NCBI RefSeq assembly: GCF_001456935.1 | Contig: NZ_KQ758482.1 | Coordinates: 476,249-540,248, forward strand | Source: [Bacillus] enclensis | GTDB lineage: Bacteria; Bacillota; Bacilli; Bacillales; Bacillaceae_B | DNA: 64,000 bases | Reading direction: 5' to 3' | Shown here: positions 1 to 7,299 of the stretch, piece by piece | Numbering within the stretch: the stretch's first letter is position 1 | Layout of the letters: the number at the start of each line of letters is the position of its first letter | Position numbers and translations under genes: made by a program | The notes under the pieces: model-generated | What the model was told of the DNA's origin: nothing | What the model saw: only the letters and a program-made list of their open reading frames with translations | Databases searched by the model: none

Positions 1-213
1 GTCGTGTGCTTTTTTCAACTTTTCCAATTCGGAAGGAGTGATGTGCTCACCGGATTGTTCAGCAGCCTTTTTCTCATTGTAAAGTTTGACCCAGCGCATC
101 ATGGTAGCATAAGGAATCTCTAACTCATAAGCCACTTCAGTCCCTTTTCTACCTTCTTCAGCAACCATTTTAGCTACGTATTCTTTATATTCGTTTGTAT
201 AATACTTTCCCAT
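1..213 (-). CDS. IS3-family transposase OrfA, N-terminal part (runs off window)
   Basis: Reading the minus strand from the ATG at 213 gives an open frame to the window edge beginning MGKYYTNEYKEYVAKMV, followed by a helix-turn-helix segment (EVAYELEIPYATMMRWVK) and a charged, leucine-zipper-like stretch (SELEKLKKAHD). This is the usual layout of the DNA-binding OrfA of IS3/IS150-type elements; the catalytic OrfB would lie outside the window. It probably binds the IS ends and makes the OrfAB transposase by frameshifting, as known for the family. Only about 71 codons are visible, so intactness cannot be judged. Confidence 0.8.
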   Translation of the reverse strand, partial: MGKYYTNEYKEYVAKMVAEEGRKGTEVAYELEIPYATMMRWVKLYNEKKAAEQSGEHITPSELEKLKKAHD

Positions 214-288
214 GGATACACGTCCTTATTAATAATAGTTATAGTTATGCCCTATTATCATCTTTGTGTGTCCACTTTTTAGACTAAC
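1..288 (-). mobile_element. Terminal part of an IS3-like insertion sequence
   Basis: The transposase gene starts at 213 and the element probably ends near 267-288, where the minus strand reads TTAGTCTAAAAAGTGGACAC. That resembles the terminal inverted repeats of IS3/IS150-type elements. The other end and any target duplication lie outside the window, so the boundary is an estimate. Confidence 0.5.
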
Positions 289-314
289 TTTAAAATCATT
301 ATTAATCTTTGAAT

Positions 315-500
315 TCAGACCATAAATCTTCGAATATTGTTAGATAATCTTTCGAAATCGGCCAATAATCTTTCAAGTTTGACCAATGACCTCCTGAGTC
401 TGACCAATGACTGCTCGTTTACCACTCGGTCTGACAATGACCTCCCGTTTTCCACCAATCAGCTTCCGGGTCTGAACCATGACCTTCCCTTCATTATCAA
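315..500. repeat. Degenerate ~20-22 bp tandem array
   Basis: Between the IS end and the VOC gene there are about eight imperfect units of the type GACCAATGACCTCCTGAGTCT, spaced 20-22 bp apart and increasingly diverged toward the IS side. An open frame crosses it on the plus strand but has no ribosome binding site and only reflects the repeat. The array resembles the other ~20 bp intergenic arrays in this window in period, not in exact sequence. Confidence 0.5.
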
Positions 501-524
501 CCGGCACCAAAGTTTGACCATTAA

Positions 525-902
525 TCACCCTGTACAGATCATCACCACATTCCCGTCCGGATCCCTAACCATAAAAAACGAAAAGTCATCAAACCGTACG
601 ATGCCTTCAGCAACCTCAATCCCCAACTCATTCACAAACGTGAAAGCCTCATCAATGTCGTCCGTGTGGAAATTAAACAGCGGTTCATCCAACGGATTCA
701 GCTGTTTCCTCTTCCCTGCCGGCCCCGCATCCAGGGTCAGTCCCGTAAAGTGATTCATTTCCAAGTTATAAACGGGATCAGCCACTTCGTTCAAATCGTA
801 CTCCTGTCCCAATAATTCCGAATACCACCGTACGGATTCTCTCAAGTTGCTGACATGGACAAACACCGTATTTATCTGGTTACCAACTGGACTTTTCAAC
901 AA
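525..902 (-). CDS. VOC (glyoxalase/bleomycin-resistance fold) family protein
   Basis: The 125-residue protein is a single vicinal-oxygen-chelate module pair: FVHVSNLRESVRWYSELLG at the start (first beta-alpha-beta repeat) and FMVRDPDGNVVMI at the end (second metal/substrate half). Members bind a divalent metal and act as dioxygenases, glyoxalases or antibiotic-binding proteins; the substrate cannot be told from sequence. The length is normal for one VOC domain protein. The start is a TTG at 902 behind an AGGGGAG ribosome binding site. The gene stands alone between the periodic array and the sigma factor gene. Confidence 0.85.
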   Translation of the reverse strand: MLKSPVGNQINTVFVHVSNLRESVRWYSELLGQEYDLNEVADPVYNLEMNHFTGLTLDAGPAGKRKQLNPLDEPLFNFHTDDIDEAFTFVNELGIEVAEGIVRFDDFSFFMVRDPDGNVVMICTG

Positions 903-973
903 AAACCACTCCCCTGAATTTTTTCGCCATCACCATTAGAACGTATGGAACACGAAAAACCTTACAGAGGAAA

Positions 974-1927
974 TTAATAAATATGATAAAAATAGGCGGC
1001 ATTGAGCCCGACGCCGAGTTCATCGGCTGCGAGCTTCATGAGATCCCACGAAAAACAGTAAAACTTCCAGTAGGTGATTTCATCCTCATATGCCTCAACA
1101 TAATGGATGTTGCTCAAATACAGTTTGCCGTCCGCCTTCTTTTCAAATTCGGCCACAACCGGCAAGCCCCACAATTCTCTATATTCAGCCACGATTTCAT
1201 GCTGCTCGTCCACGATCTGCTTCCAGTCTTTCAGTGAATTCTTCTTCGTTTCATCCAGTCCCATTTCCACTCCAGCATGGGTGATGTCAACGATCACATC
1301 TTTACTCAGGATCGAGGCAATGTACTCGGGGTCCTTCGACCTGAATCCCTCGAGCAAAACCGCCAGCGGCCCGTCCGGAGAAAGATCTGCAGTACGAACC
1401 TCTCCTGATGCTGGAATGTCGCCAATTTTCTTAAGGACTGCCCTCGCCCTGCTGAGATTGGCATATACCGCGTTCTCCGATGTACCGATAATGCCGGCAG
1501 CTTCTTTCGCCTTGAACTGAAAAGCTTCTGTTAAAATTAATGTTACATATTGAACCGGCGTCAAATGGTCGATCAAATAATCCAGATTGTCGATCAATTG
1601 AAAATCGAAGGCTGCGCCGTTGTCGTGGTGAAGTTCCTCGATCAGCGGCTGCTCCTGATTACGGTCCCTTCTTTTTTTATCTATCCAAAGATTCGTGGCG
1701 ATCCTGAATATGTACGCTTTCGTATGAACCGGCTGGTGCATTTTTGCAAGCATTCCGAGGGATTTCAGCAGTGTATCCTGAACGAGGTCCTCTGCATCCC
1801 ATGGGGACCTCGTCAATTTGTAACAGTACCCCCAAAGTTCGGACCGGAACGGCTCGATCTCCTGTTTGAACCTGTGCTCGATTTCCCTGATTTCATTCCC
1901 AAGTGTGTGTAGATTATCCGCTGCCAT
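974..1927 (-). CDS. ECF-type RNA polymerase sigma factor with C-terminal SnoaL-like extension
   Basis: Residues 20-90 hold sigma region 2 (DAEDLVQDTLLKSLG, then TKAYIFRIATNLWIDKKRR) and about 120-175 hold region 4, including the helix-turn-helix AAGIIGTSENAVYANLSRAR. The remaining ~130 residues form an extra domain of the NTF2/SnoaL type. ECF sigma factors with such extensions commonly use the extra domain to control activity instead of a classical anti-sigma factor. No anti-sigma gene is next to it, which fits. The ATG at 1927 follows a GTAGGAGGAC site. Target promoters are not identifiable here. Confidence 0.85.
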   Translation of the reverse strand: MAADNLHTLGNEIREIEHRFKQEIEPFRSELWGYCYKLTRSPWDAEDLVQDTLLKSLGMLAKMHQPVHTKAYIFRIATNLWIDKKRRDRNQEQPLIEELHHDNGAAFDFQLIDNLDYLIDHLTPVQYVTLILTEAFQFKAKEAAGIIGTSENAVYANLSRARAVLKKIGDIPASGEVRTADLSPDGPLAVLLEGFRSKDPEYIASILSKDVIVDITHAGVEMGLDETKKNSLKDWKQIVDEQHEIVAEYRELWGLPVVAEFEKKADGKLYLSNIHYVEAYEDEITYWKFYCFSWDLMKLAADELGVGLNAAYFYHIY

Positions 1928-2054
1928 ATCGTCCTCCTACTCATTCTTATCCCAATTATTTCAAACCGGGATCATTAACTCAATAAAAAAGAAAAGGGTT
2001 TCTCCTATCAATCTTGAATTAGTTTAAGAGAATTTAATCAAGGAGGAGATAAGT

Positions 2055-2519
2055 TTGAAGCAACGTGACTTACTTTTATATGTACTGGATTCCGCCTACG
2101 ATAAAGAGAGTTGGTACGCACCGTTCAAGGATGCAGTCGCAGGGCTGACAGCAGAGCAGGCGATATGGAAACCGTCAGGAAAAGCAGCGAAAAGTATTTG
2201 GGAAAATGTAAACCATCTGATGTATTACAAGGAAAGAATGGCTGCAACTCTTGAAGGGCGCGATTGGAATCATCATCTGGACGGCGATGAAACGTTTGCT
2301 CTCACGGATCAAAAGGAGTCAGATGAGGAATGGGAAAAAGTCGTTGAACGTGCTGAAAATGCACAGCAACAATTAAGGCAGGCCGTAAGTACGCTGTCTG
2401 AAAGCGACATTGAATCCCTTGAAAGAAAATTACTTGACATCTTTATGCACGAAGCCTATCATACCGGGCAAATCATCCAGCTGAGAAAAATGCAGGGATC
2501 ATGGCCGTCCCAGCGCTAA
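2055..2519 (+). CDS. DinB/YfiT-like four-helix-bundle protein
   Basis: The 154-residue protein has the three histidines that coordinate the metal in DinB-type proteins: His54 (NVNHLMYYKE) and His132/His136 (MHEAYHTGQI). The family includes metal-dependent thiol transferases, for example bacillithiol S-transferases, and many members of unknown substrate. The length and spacing match an intact single-domain member. The TTG start at 2055 is supported by AGGAGGAG 7 bp upstream. It is divergent from the ECF sigma gene. Confidence 0.85.
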   Translation: MKQRDLLLYVLDSAYDKESWYAPFKDAVAGLTAEQAIWKPSGKAAKSIWENVNHLMYYKERMAATLEGRDWNHHLDGDETFALTDQKESDEEWEKVVERAENAQQQLRQAVSTLSESDIESLERKLLDIFMHEAYHTGQIIQLRKMQGSWPSQR

Positions 2520-2540
2520 ATTCAACCTCTATCTCCATTC

Positions 2541-2570
2541 TTTACTCACTCCACAGATTATGTATATAAT
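2541..2570 (+). promoter_or_regulatory. Candidate promoter for an antisense (antitoxin) RNA
   Basis: TTTACT at 2541-2546 and TATAAT at 2565-2570 are 18 bp apart on the plus strand. A transcript starting near 2577 would run into the 3' part of the toxin mRNA encoded on the opposite strand, the arrangement of Bacillus type I antitoxins. No protein gene follows on this strand for 400 bp. The 3' end is unclear; a weak hairpin followed by TTTA lies at about 2841-2864. Confidence 0.4.
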
Positions 2571-2590
2571 AAAGATAACAAATTAAACGT

Positions 2591-2623
2591 AAAAAGGAGC
2601 CCCGACTGCCATCAGGACTCCTC
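2591..2623 (-). terminator. Rho-independent terminator of the toxin mRNA
   Basis: On the minus strand GGAGTCC and GGGGCTCC form a 7-bp stem with a 12-nt loop followed by TTTTT. It lies about 95 bp downstream of the toxin stop codon, giving a long 3' untranslated region as in BsrG/TxpA-type mRNAs. Confidence 0.65.
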
Positions 2624-2718
2624 CACAACATAAACTGCACCCGGCGTGCAGCGGCTCACAATGAGTCAGCAGAATCGAAGTAATCATCAATTTACCTCAT
2701 GAGCATGGGGGACGATGG

Positions 2719-2808
2719 TTACTTCTTTTTTTGCGTAACCGCGATAATTGCTACGATCAATGTTCCGAACCCTATCATGATTTGCAGCACCTCTCCGACA
2801 GCAATCAT
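2719..2808 (-). CDS. Small hydrophobic type I toxin (holin-like toxin family)
   Basis: The 29-residue product starts MIAVGEVLQIMIGFGTLIVA and ends in QKKK: a single membrane helix with a lysine tail, the pattern of the 'putative holin-like toxin' (TxpA/BsrG-type) peptides of Firmicutes. These insert into the membrane and stop growth unless an antisense RNA blocks or degrades the mRNA. The ATG at 2808 has a strong GGGAGGTGATT site, which is itself inside a hairpin. A promoter, a terminator and an opposing promoter are all visible around it. Too short for usual gene callers; function is by similarity of size, pattern and context. Confidence 0.7.
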   Translation of the reverse strand: MIAVGEVLQIMIGFGTLIVAIIAVTQKKK

Positions 2809-2819
2809 TCAGCGAATCA

Positions 2820-2884
2820 CCTCCCTTCTCCTGGGAGAGTGAGCCGCTGCCCCGCAGCTCTTTATGTTGTGTACTTTCATTATA
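2820..2884 (-). promoter_or_regulatory. Toxin promoter and hairpin sequestering the toxin ribosome binding site
   Basis: On the minus strand TGCTATAAT (extended -10; TATAAT complement at 2879-2884) gives a ~64-nt leader. In the leader CTCTCCC pairs with GGGAGG (2820-2839), burying the Shine-Dalgarno sequence of the 29-residue toxin in a 6-bp stem. A second stem lies just upstream at 2841-2862. Hiding the ribosome binding site is typical of Bacillus type I toxin mRNAs. Confidence 0.55.
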
Positions 2885-2983
2885 GCACATACGTTCGGTT
2901 TTAATATCCGGCCAAAGGAACCATTATGAAATTTATAAAGGGTGTCAAACCAAAACATTGGAATCTTATGGTAAAATAAAATT

Positions 2984-3199
2984 ATGAAAGGAGATGATCT
3001 TCTGACTGTTTTGTTAGAGAACATATTCCAACTTTCCGCTGCCATACTTCTCCTCTGCTCGCTCTTTTACTTCCGTCATTTCAAAAAAACGAAAAAACAA
3101 CGAAAACTGACTCCATTTGAACTCTCCGTTTATATCATCACTCAAGTGGCAATCTTTCTGTGTGCAGGAAGTTATCTGCTTCTGCTGCTCGATAAATAA
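2984..3199 (+). CDS. Small membrane protein, two helices
   Basis: Up to 71 residues with two predicted transmembrane segments (LFQLSAAILLLCSLFYF-type, and VYIITQVAIFLCAGSYLLLL) separated by a basic loop FRHFKKTKKQRK. The ATG at 2984 overlaps the AAAGGAG site (2987-2993), so translation more likely begins at a CTG (3002) or TTG (3011), which costs nothing of the membrane part. It is the first of three tiny membrane-protein genes in the same direction. I do not recognise a family. Confidence 0.6.
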   Translation: MKGDDLLTVLLENIFQLSAAILLLCSLFYFRHFKKTKKQRKLTPFELSVYIITQVAIFLCAGSYLLLLLDK

Positions 3200-3223
3200 T
3201 TTGGAAGGAAGGGTGGTATCGGC

Positions 3224-3400
3224 GTGAATTTCTTGCTTTTAATGATATTGGGTTTCTTTTTCATCGGTGTGGCAGGTCTTGTTTATATTAAAAAAAGACT
3301 AGAAACCGTTCACTCCATCCTGTGGTGGATTGCGGCCTCCACTGCCTGGGGGATTGTAAACATTTTTCTTGTTGTCTGGTCGTTTCATACGAGTTTATGA
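3224..3400 (+). CDS. Small membrane protein, 58 residues
   Basis: A GTG start at 3224 behind GGAAGGAAGGG opens a 58-residue frame beginning with NFLLLMILGFFFIGVAGLVY, then KKRLETVHSI, then a second hydrophobic segment rich in Trp (WWIAASTAWGIVNIFLVVW). The two-helix shape matches its upstream neighbour, 24 bp away, so the two are probably co-transcribed and may form one complex. No family recognised; too short for the usual length cut-offs. Confidence 0.6.
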   Translation: MNFLLLMILGFFFIGVAGLVYIKKRLETVHSILWWIAASTAWGIVNIFLVVWSFHTSL

Positions 3401-3430
3401 GTTTTGTAATTTCTTACAAGGTGGGAACAG

Positions 3431-3535
3431 ATGAAATATGTGAAGGGTATGTATGCCGTGATGGCATTGATGATCGTTATATATTTAATCAGTGAATATA
3501 TTTTGAAAAGTAATTATTCAGCTATTGCAAGCTGA
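3431..3535 (+). CDS. Small single-helix membrane protein, 34 residues
   Basis: ATG at 3431 preceded by AAGGTGGG gives MKYVKGMYAVMALMIVIYLI followed by a short polar tail. It is one membrane helix with positive residues at the N-terminus. It lies 30 bp after the 58-residue gene and in the same direction, so it probably belongs to the same transcript. Function unknown. Confidence 0.5.
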   Translation: MKYVKGMYAVMALMIVIYLISEYILKSNYSAIAS

Positions 3536-3624
3536 ATCACGGTGGCGTTGTGTTTCTTGGGTACATTGTTTTTCATAAATACGAGATACGTATTTTCAAA
3601 GCAAAAGAACGAGAGGTGAATTTC

Positions 3625-4089
3625 TTGGAGATCGATTATTCGGTGATTCAATCAATGCCGGATGGAGATACGCTCCATGGCATCTTGCAGCTGCATAAGG
3701 GGATTTTCGGCAGTGGCGATGATCTAATTAATAAAATGAAGGAAAAACCCCGACTGTTGGTCATGATAGCTAAGCTGAATGAGAATGTAATCGGATATAA
3801 AGTCGGGTATGAACTTGACTCCCGCACGTTTTACAGCTGGCTTGGCGGCGTGAGCGCGGATTACCGAAAACACGGGATCGCTTCCCGGTTACTGGGTTTG
3901 CAGCATCAGTTTTTAAAAGAAAATGGATATCATATTGTCCAAACTAAGACCATGAACAAGTGGCGGGATATGCTGATACTAAATATCAAACATGGATTTG
4001 ATGTCATGGAGACATATACCGATAAAAAGGGCCGGCAAAAAATCGTTCTTGAAAAAAAATTAATCGATTTAAAGGAGACAACTTTATGA
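3625..4089 (+). CDS. GNAT-family N-acetyltransferase
   Basis: The protein carries the acetyl-CoA-binding motif A as GVSADYRKHGIASRLLGLQHQ and the usual late beta strand (HGFDVMETY). GNAT enzymes transfer acetyl from acetyl-CoA to an amine; the substrate is not predictable. I take the TTG at 3625 (GAGAGGTGAA upstream) as start, giving 154 residues; an upstream GTG at 3550 would add 25 residues that do not look like the domain. The stop codon overlaps the start of the next gene (ATGA), so the two are translationally coupled. Confidence 0.85.
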   Translation: MEIDYSVIQSMPDGDTLHGILQLHKGIFGSGDDLINKMKEKPRLLVMIAKLNENVIGYKVGYELDSRTFYSWLGGVSADYRKHGIASRLLGLQHQFLKENGYHIVQTKTMNKWRDMLILNIKHGFDVMETYTDKKGRQKIVLEKKLIDLKETTL

Positions 4090-4589
4090 CGAGTACATAC
4101 GTCAAATGGGGAGAAGCCAGGGTGAAATTGACCTGGAACCCCGTCGCGCAGCTTCCATCAAAAGAGTGTATCACGAGCGTTCACGGATTTTGTTTCAAGG
4201 ATGACAGGTTGATGCTGGTCAATTTAAATCATCGGGGATGGGATTTTCCCGGAGGTCACATCGAGGAAGGCGAAACCCCTGAGGTATGCATGAAGCGTGA
4301 AGCTTATGAAGAAGGATATGTGTCGGGTAGCCTCACCCTTCTGGGGTATATCACTGTCGATCACAATGAAAACCCCGTGTGGGTTGAAAATGGGCTGTAT
4401 CCAAAAGTAGGGTATCAGGTTTTTTTTCGAATGGATATTGACCAGTTCCATGAATTCAAAGGACAGTATGAGTCGGGTGAGAGAAAGTTGATCAGACCAA
4501 GTGAAGTTACTGATTATTATCAGGACTGGAATGGGATTTATCAACAAATTCTGGAGGCAGCTGTAAAGCAGAGGGGATCCTTCTTTTAA
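4086..4589 (+). CDS. Nudix hydrolase
   Basis: The Nudix box is GGHIEEGETPEVCMKREAYE followed by EG; the metal-binding REAYEE core and the first glycines are present, although the usual glycine after EE is shifted by one. These enzymes cleave nucleoside diphosphates linked to another moiety, often to clean up damaged nucleotides. At 167 residues it is a single-domain member. It overlaps the preceding GNAT gene by 4 bp, so the pair is one operon. The lipoprotein gene follows 55 bp later. Confidence 0.85.
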   Translation: MTSTYVKWGEARVKLTWNPVAQLPSKECITSVHGFCFKDDRLMLVNLNHRGWDFPGGHIEEGETPEVCMKREAYEEGYVSGSLTLLGYITVDHNENPVWVENGLYPKVGYQVFFRMDIDQFHEFKGQYESGERKLIRPSEVTDYYQDWNGIYQQILEAAVKQRGSFF

Positions 4590-4644
4590 GGATAATGCTG
4601 ACATAGTGTACAGTAAGCCTTTATTTTATGAAGAATGGAGTGGG

Positions 4645-5034
4645 ATGCGTTTGAGGATAAAAATGGTGACGTTGTTTCTGTTGGCAGCTTTATTGTTGTT
4701 AACGGCTTGCGGTGCCAAGGATTTCAGTTTTTCCGGAAAATCCGATCACTGGCAGGCTGAGCTGAAGGTGAATCAATCGAGTGATTTTGAGAAGCAGGAT
4801 TTCGTTTTGAAATATACGGGTGATGAAGTTGAGTCTGTAGAGGATGTCGAGTATGCAGTGGAAAGTATCGATGGATTTGGCAGAACCGGCGCTACGTTAG
4901 ATAAAAACGGTATAATCAGGGATGGAAACGAAACGGATCCCTCCGGTCGGAAGATTAGTGATGATACAGAAGTCACGGTGACTGTAATGTGGGATGGGCA
5001 GTCCGAAACGTTTGATTTGAAGCTTCAAGAATAA
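4645..5034 (+). CDS. Small lipoprotein
   Basis: From the ATG at 4645 (GGAGTGGG upstream) the protein starts MRLRIKMVTLFLLAALLLLT and continues ACGAK: a lipoprotein signal peptide with lipobox LTAC, so the mature chain is anchored on the outer face of the membrane. The ~110-residue mature part is beta-rich (HWQAELKVNQSS, VTVTVMWDGQSETFDLKL) and acidic, like small Ig-like or immunoglobulin-fold lipoproteins of bacilli. No enzyme motif seen. Followed directly by a terminator. Confidence 0.75.
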   Translation: MRLRIKMVTLFLLAALLLLTACGAKDFSFSGKSDHWQAELKVNQSSDFEKQDFVLKYTGDEVESVEDVEYAVESIDGFGRTGATLDKNGIIRDGNETDPSGRKISDDTEVTVTVMWDGQSETFDLKLQE

Positions 5035-5035
5035 G

Positions 5036-5070
5036 CAAAAAGCTCAGTGTTGAAGCTGAGCTTTTTTTAA
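5036..5070. terminator. Bidirectional rho-independent terminator
   Basis: AAAAGCTCAG, an 8-nt loop and CTGAGCTTTTTTT make a clean hairpin with A and T runs on both sides. It sits between the convergent lipoprotein and aldo/keto reductase genes and serves both. Confidence 0.85.
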
Positions 5071-5073
5071 TGT

Positions 5074-6117
5074 TTATCGCTTATTGACTGCGGTGTGATT
5101 CTGGAAGATGGCTAAGTTTTCTTTGATATGAAGAACCTTCTTCATTCCGACCATGGTTGAGAAAACGCCATTCGTGCGAGTGACAGCCTTTAATACGTTT
5201 TGAGGGTCGTTCCCTTCGTCAAAAATCTTTCCCAAATTGAACGGGGCACTGGTAGTCGAATAGATCCCAAGCTCTTGTGCAGCTTCGATGATCGTCAGCC
5301 ACTTACCGTTTACACGCTGGTTCAGATTTTTGACTGCCTGATTCATCTGTTTATTCAGGGGAAATTGAATGAATTTAAAGTGATGCCCCTCCCCTGCGAC
5401 TCTTTTTGCGGTGTTCACGGTTTCTTCGATTGAAATATAGCCGTCTTCTTTCGGGGAGTTTAAGAGCCCGCTCCAAGTAGCAAATCCATAGTAGTGGAGA
5501 TTGCCGCTTTGAACCTGCTCTTCAAAAAACGTGAAAAGCTTTTCCACTTGTTGATAAAATAAATCAGGGCCGAGTGTCATCATGGAGATTTCTGGGTTGT
5601 GGATGTAATAAAGATCAATCGTTTCAAGATGGAGATGCTTCTTGCTTTTTTCAATGGCAAACCGGTAATATTCAGGGGCCAGTACGTGTCGGTGTGTGTC
5701 GACGATGTTCAGCTCCGATTCTTTGATGATGCCGCCATCCAGGAGGATTTTTTGCAGATAATCCGCCGGGACCAGGTTTGCCTTTATATCCCCGGGTATG
5801 ATGCCCGCTTTTGTGGAGACGATCACCTCTTCCCTCTTGATTGCGCCACTCTTTATCAAAGAATTTAACACATGGCCGACATCCCGTTCCGATCGCATCC
5901 CGCGGTAATTAATCGCCGTATCGATGAAGTTCAGTCCATTCAGCAGCCCATACTCAATCCCTTCACGGTAAAGTGCCGAATCCATCTCATTCATCTCTCC
6001 CAGGTGGGTCCCCATGGCTATAGGCGGAGCACAGAACACATGCGACTTACGATAAGGCATCCAGGATTTACTTAGGTATTCACTTGTTCCATTCACTGTC
6101 GCGTAACCAGAAATCAT
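5074..6117 (-). CDS. Aldo/keto reductase family oxidoreductase
   Basis: The 347-residue protein shows the catalytic tetrad of the family: Asp and Tyr in FIDTAINYRG, Lys in VSTKAGI and His in LYYIHNPE. The rest follows a TIM barrel with NADPH-binding end (TRTNGVFSTMVGMKK). Such enzymes reduce aldehydes or ketones with NADPH. The substrate is unknown. The ATG at 6117 has an AAAGGAGGGTG site. It is monocistronic and convergent with the lipoprotein gene. Confidence 0.85.
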   Translation of the reverse strand: MISGYATVNGTSEYLSKSWMPYRKSHVFCAPPIAMGTHLGEMNEMDSALYREGIEYGLLNGLNFIDTAINYRGMRSERDVGHVLNSLIKSGAIKREEVIVSTKAGIIPGDIKANLVPADYLQKILLDGGIIKESELNIVDTHRHVLAPEYYRFAIEKSKKHLHLETIDLYYIHNPEISMMTLGPDLFYQQVEKLFTFFEEQVQSGNLHYYGFATWSGLLNSPKEDGYISIEETVNTAKRVAGEGHHFKFIQFPLNKQMNQAVKNLNQRVNGKWLTIIEAAQELGIYSTTSAPFNLGKIFDEGNDPQNVLKAVTRTNGVFSTMVGMKKVLHIKENLAIFQNHTAVNKR

Positions 6118-6178
6118 CCTTACACCCTCCTTTTTCGTTCTTTTTCAATATAATGGATAAAAAATCCAATTAATAGAC

Positions 6179-6207
6179 TGAACATTTTTTATGGTGTTTG
6201 GTATAAT
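6179..6207 (+). promoter_or_regulatory. Sigma-A-like promoter directly upstream of a terminator hairpin
   Basis: TGAACA (6179-6184) and TATAAT (6202-6207) are separated by 17 bp. Transcription would start near 6214, only a few bases before the strong hairpin at 6219-6250, ahead of the secreted-protein gene at 6301. Confidence 0.5.
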
Positions 6208-6218
6208 TGGGGTATAGG

Positions 6219-6250
6219 GAAGAACCAAGTCGAATTGACTTGGTTCTTTT
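6219..6250 (+). terminator. Strong hairpin with T-run in a leader
   Basis: GAACCAAGTC and GACTTGGTTC form a perfect 10-bp stem with a 5-nt loop followed by TTTTTT. No plus-strand gene ends upstream (the neighbour on the left starts here on the minus strand), so it must act on a short transcript or serve as a 5' leader structure for the gene at 6301. Confidence 0.65.
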
Positions 6251-6300
6251 TTGTGTTTAAGGAGATATTAAAATGGACTAAATGATTAGGAGTGAAGATA

Positions 6301-6738
6301 TTGCAATCGAAGTTAGTGGTTATTATCCTTCTATGCTCCGTCCTTGTTTCGATAAATGCCGCTCAGGTTATATGTGCCTCTCCCGACTATTTTTATCCTG
6401 ATAACTGTGACAAAGAGCTGAACGCCTCAAGTGCTTCTGATTACTACTCTTCTCACCCGGCTTTAGAATATAAGGAACTTGATCATGCAGATATTACGAT
6501 TCGTGAAAAAACCCTCTACCGAGACACATTTAATATTGTTGATCAAGAACTTAAAGGGCATAAACATCTTTTGTGGGAATATAAAAAAAACAAACTTGAA
6601 AATGTAAGTCCAAAACGTCAGGTCTATTTTTACTACAGTGTAACGATTAATAAAAAGAATAAGTACCATACACGGAAGGCAATAGTCGATATAGAAACTG
6701 GTAATGAAATAGTAGTCGGGGAATCGATTGATTACTGA
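6301..6738 (+). CDS. Secreted protein of unknown function
   Basis: From the TTG at 6301 (AGGAG 8 bp upstream; a GTG at 6292 overlaps that site and is less likely) the protein begins with a signal peptide, LVVIILLCSVLVSINAAQV, with likely cleavage after the ICA-S region. The mature ~120 residues are polar, with many Tyr and Lys, and two Cys near the mature N-terminus (VICAS, DNCDK). It looks like a small exported bacillus protein; no family recognised. Preceded by an unusual promoter-hairpin leader. Confidence 0.7.
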   Translation: MQSKLVVIILLCSVLVSINAAQVICASPDYFYPDNCDKELNASSASDYYSSHPALEYKELDHADITIREKTLYRDTFNIVDQELKGHKHLLWEYKKNKLENVSPKRQVYFYYSVTINKKNKYHTRKAIVDIETGNEIVVGESIDY

Positions 6739-6766
6739 GCCCCGCTTATAACAGCAGCCATTCTTT

Positions 6767-7165
6767 TTAAAAATCGACCTTTGGATAAGTCTTTACATGT
6801 TTATACCCCACCAACTTCCCGTCTGACCTCACAATGATAATATCCTCCCCGTACGTGATATGACCACGATAATAAGGCTTGACCAGCAGCGTTATGTCGT
6901 AGTCCCCTCCAGCTCCGAATATCTGCTTTATCTTCAAAATTTCTGTTTGATAAGCTGCCCAGGTGAGCCCATCCGGTGCACGCTTATCCTCTTTATAAAT
7001 GATTTCAACAGCCTGATCAATAGGCTCTCTAAGGCTGCTGATTAGAGCATATTTCAGGGTATCGCATAATTCAGTATCAGCTTCAGTTAATGTGGTGGCA
7101 TCTGCTCGCTGATAATAGCTAAAGAAAAATATTGTCAGACTGAACAGGATTTTAATTTTTTTCAA
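6767..7165 (-). CDS. Exported DUF3888-like protein
   Basis: 132 residues with an N-terminal signal (KILFSLTIFFFSYYQRADA) and a conserved-looking core with ELCDTLKYALISSLREPI and YDITLLVKPYYRGHITYGED, a pattern I associate with the DUF3888 family of bacilli. Function is unknown for the family. The TTG start at 7165 has AGAGGTGA upstream. It is convergent with the preceding secreted protein; only 28 bp separate the stop codons. Confidence 0.6.
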   Translation of the reverse strand: MKKIKILFSLTIFFFSYYQRADATTLTEADTELCDTLKYALISSLREPIDQAVEIIYKEDKRAPDGLTWAAYQTEILKIKQIFGAGGDYDITLLVKPYYRGHITYGEDIIIVRSDGKLVGYKHVKTYPKVDF

Positions 7166-7299
7166 AGTGGTTCACCTCTTGTTCAGTATTTGTAACTTAA
7201 GAAGGGCTATTCCACAATTTATGTGCCTAAATACTTGGATTTATAAGAGTTCTTTGTAAAAATCCGGCTTTTCTAGCCCCCAATCTGGTGGGGTGGGGC

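Noticed and set aside
337..753. 138-residue plus-strand frame with repeated NDL/LTND stretches
   Set aside because: It lies over the ~20-bp array and antisense to the VOC gene, has no ribosome site, and its repeats only mirror the DNA array.
2687..2890. 67-residue minus-strand frame over the toxin locus
   Set aside because: It is out of frame with the 29-residue hydrophobic peptide, has no site, and spans the leader hairpin and promoter.
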